DNA of 35,670 nt, taken from the NCBI GenBank assembly GCA_030653035.1, contig JAUSAB010000098.1, positions 1 to 35,670 of the forward strand, given 5' to 3'. This DNA is from Desulfocapsaceae bacterium. GTDB lineage: Bacteria > Desulfobacterota > Desulfobulbia > Desulfobulbales > Desulfocapsaceae. Shown piece by piece: positions 34,935 to 35,670 of this stretch (its first letter is position 1; each line of letters begins with the position of its first letter). The notes under the pieces are model-generated. The model was given only the letters and a program-made list of their open reading frames with translations, had not been told where the DNA came from and did not search any database. Both the position numbers and the translations under genes were made by a program.

Positions 34935-35670
34935 TTATGTCCCCTGGTTTTTTGATGTCTTCCCTGATTGCTCAATGCCACCGCGCACGGTCAGGATTGC
35001 CTGTTGCAGATAGGGCGGAATGATCACCTTGCTGCGGACGGCATTGTCCCAGGCCTGGAGAAGGTCAGAATCGGATATCCCGGTCTTTTGCCAGTAGGCC
35101 ACCGGGTCATGGACAAATCCGGCGATGATGGCAAAGACCTCTTTATAGTCATGGGCCACATGACAGAAGTTGGGCACCCAGGCCGGTGCCAGGCGGACGT
35201 TGTGGCCACCGATGTTCTTCATGCTGGAGGCGGTTTTGAGCTGCTCCAGGGTTGATTGCCATAGATGGGTCCCATTTTCGCCCAGTCCGAAGGGATCGAC
35301 AAAGATATGTGGGGCGGGCAGACTCTCAAAGAGCTTGAGGTTGGTGACGGCGATCAGCAGTTCTTCAAAGGTGCCCATACCGCCGATATTGTAGATCTTG
35401 AACAGCGAGGTGCGGTCGAGGATGTTCTGGCGCATGTGGCGGGCGGAATTGTTGAAGTTGAGCAGGATCGGCGGCTGGAGATTAGCGCGTTGACCGATCC
35501 TTTCGCTGTCGATGCCGACACCGATCCGGAGGACGCCAAGACTGGCCGCGGTGTCATCGGCGATCTTCATAACCCCTGGGCCGCTGCCGTGACAGACCGC
35601 GAAATGGTCACCGATCTCAGGGACAGAACGGAGTTGCTCAAAAAAATCGTGAATCTGCTGGGTGAGCACC
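34935..35670 (-). CDS. LOG/lysine decarboxylase-like Rossmann protein, partial
   Basis: The 5' end of this gene is cut by the right edge; about 244 residues are present. The HGSGPGVMKIADD motif and NIGGMGTFEELL correspond to the G-x-G-P-G-(V/I)-M and P-G-G-x-G-T-x-x-E motifs of the LOG family. Characterised members are cytokinin-activating phosphoribohydrolases; others are uncharacterised nucleotide-binding proteins. The sequence reads through to the edge, so the true start is outside the window. The C-terminal 80 or so residues (TSSMKNIGGHNV... to the stop) are not typical of short LOG proteins, so it could be a longer relative. Confidence 0.8.
   Translation of the reverse strand, partial: VLTQQIHDFFEQLRSVPEIGDHFAVCHGSGPGVMKIADDTAASLGVLRIGVGIDSERIGQRANLQPPILLNFNNSARHMRQNILDRTSLFKIYNIGGMGTFEELLIAVTNLKLFESLPAPHIFVDPFGLGENGTHLWQSTLEQLKTASSMKNIGGHNVRLAPAWVPNFCHVAHDYKEVFAIIAGFVHDPVAYWQKTGISDSDLLQAWDNAVRSKVIIPPYLQQAILTVRGGIEQSGKTSKNQGT

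Overview
The window most likely comes from a Gram-negative, anaerobic or redox-versatile bacterium of the delta-proteobacterial type (Desulfobacterota, possibly Desulfobulbales-like). This is inferred from three things: the xseB-ispA-dxs and xerC-hslV-hslU gene orders, the Tat and NapH-like genes, and the density of PAS sensor kinases with cysteine-rich loops. No rRNA or tRNA was seen. Nearly all genes are on the minus strand; only xerC-hslV-hslU runs on the plus strand.

Layout. Positions 1-282 hold a decayed group II intron reverse transcriptase/maturase C-terminus (minus strand, running off the left edge), not previously open as a reading frame. Then come tatC and tatB (400-1598), a NapH-like polyferredoxin (1738-2742) and dxs-ispA-xseB (2840-5981). 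A divergent spacer leads to xerC-hslV-hslU (6127-9141), which converges on eno (9359-10645). A large signalling block follows (10832-22593): a four-PAS hybrid histidine kinase, a small DUF559 nuclease-like gene between perfect inverted repeats, a GGDEF diguanylate cyclase, a receiver-PAS kinase, a periplasmic-sensing GAF/PAS kinase and an HD-GYP phosphodiesterase. Next are a YkgJ-type cysteine protein, a histone-deacetylase-family hydrolase and a GNAT acetyltransferase (22926-24982). Then a soluble chemoreceptor with seven PAS domains and a triple CheW protein (25101-30070). The right end has a NarL/NarX-type two-component pair, a 3D-domain lipoprotein, mutL and a partial LOG-like gene.

How the genes work together. 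The left third is housekeeping: protein export, isoprenoid precursor synthesis, DNA repair and recombination, proteolysis and glycolysis. The middle and right are environmental signalling, with opposing c-di-GMP enzymes in one block and a receptor/coupling pair in another. Most PAS domains here share a C-x8-C-x4-C pattern beginning in a G-(K/R)-K-C-Y motif, which suggests a common redox, metal or ligand chemistry feeding several outputs (kinase, cyclase, chemotaxis). The gene spacers are colonised by a family of roughly 107-bp palindromic repeats (pattern CCCTCTCCC/GGGAGAGGG). One pair of these repeats, as 39-bp perfect inverted copies, brackets the DUF559 gene; this is the best candidate in the window for an under-described mobile system.
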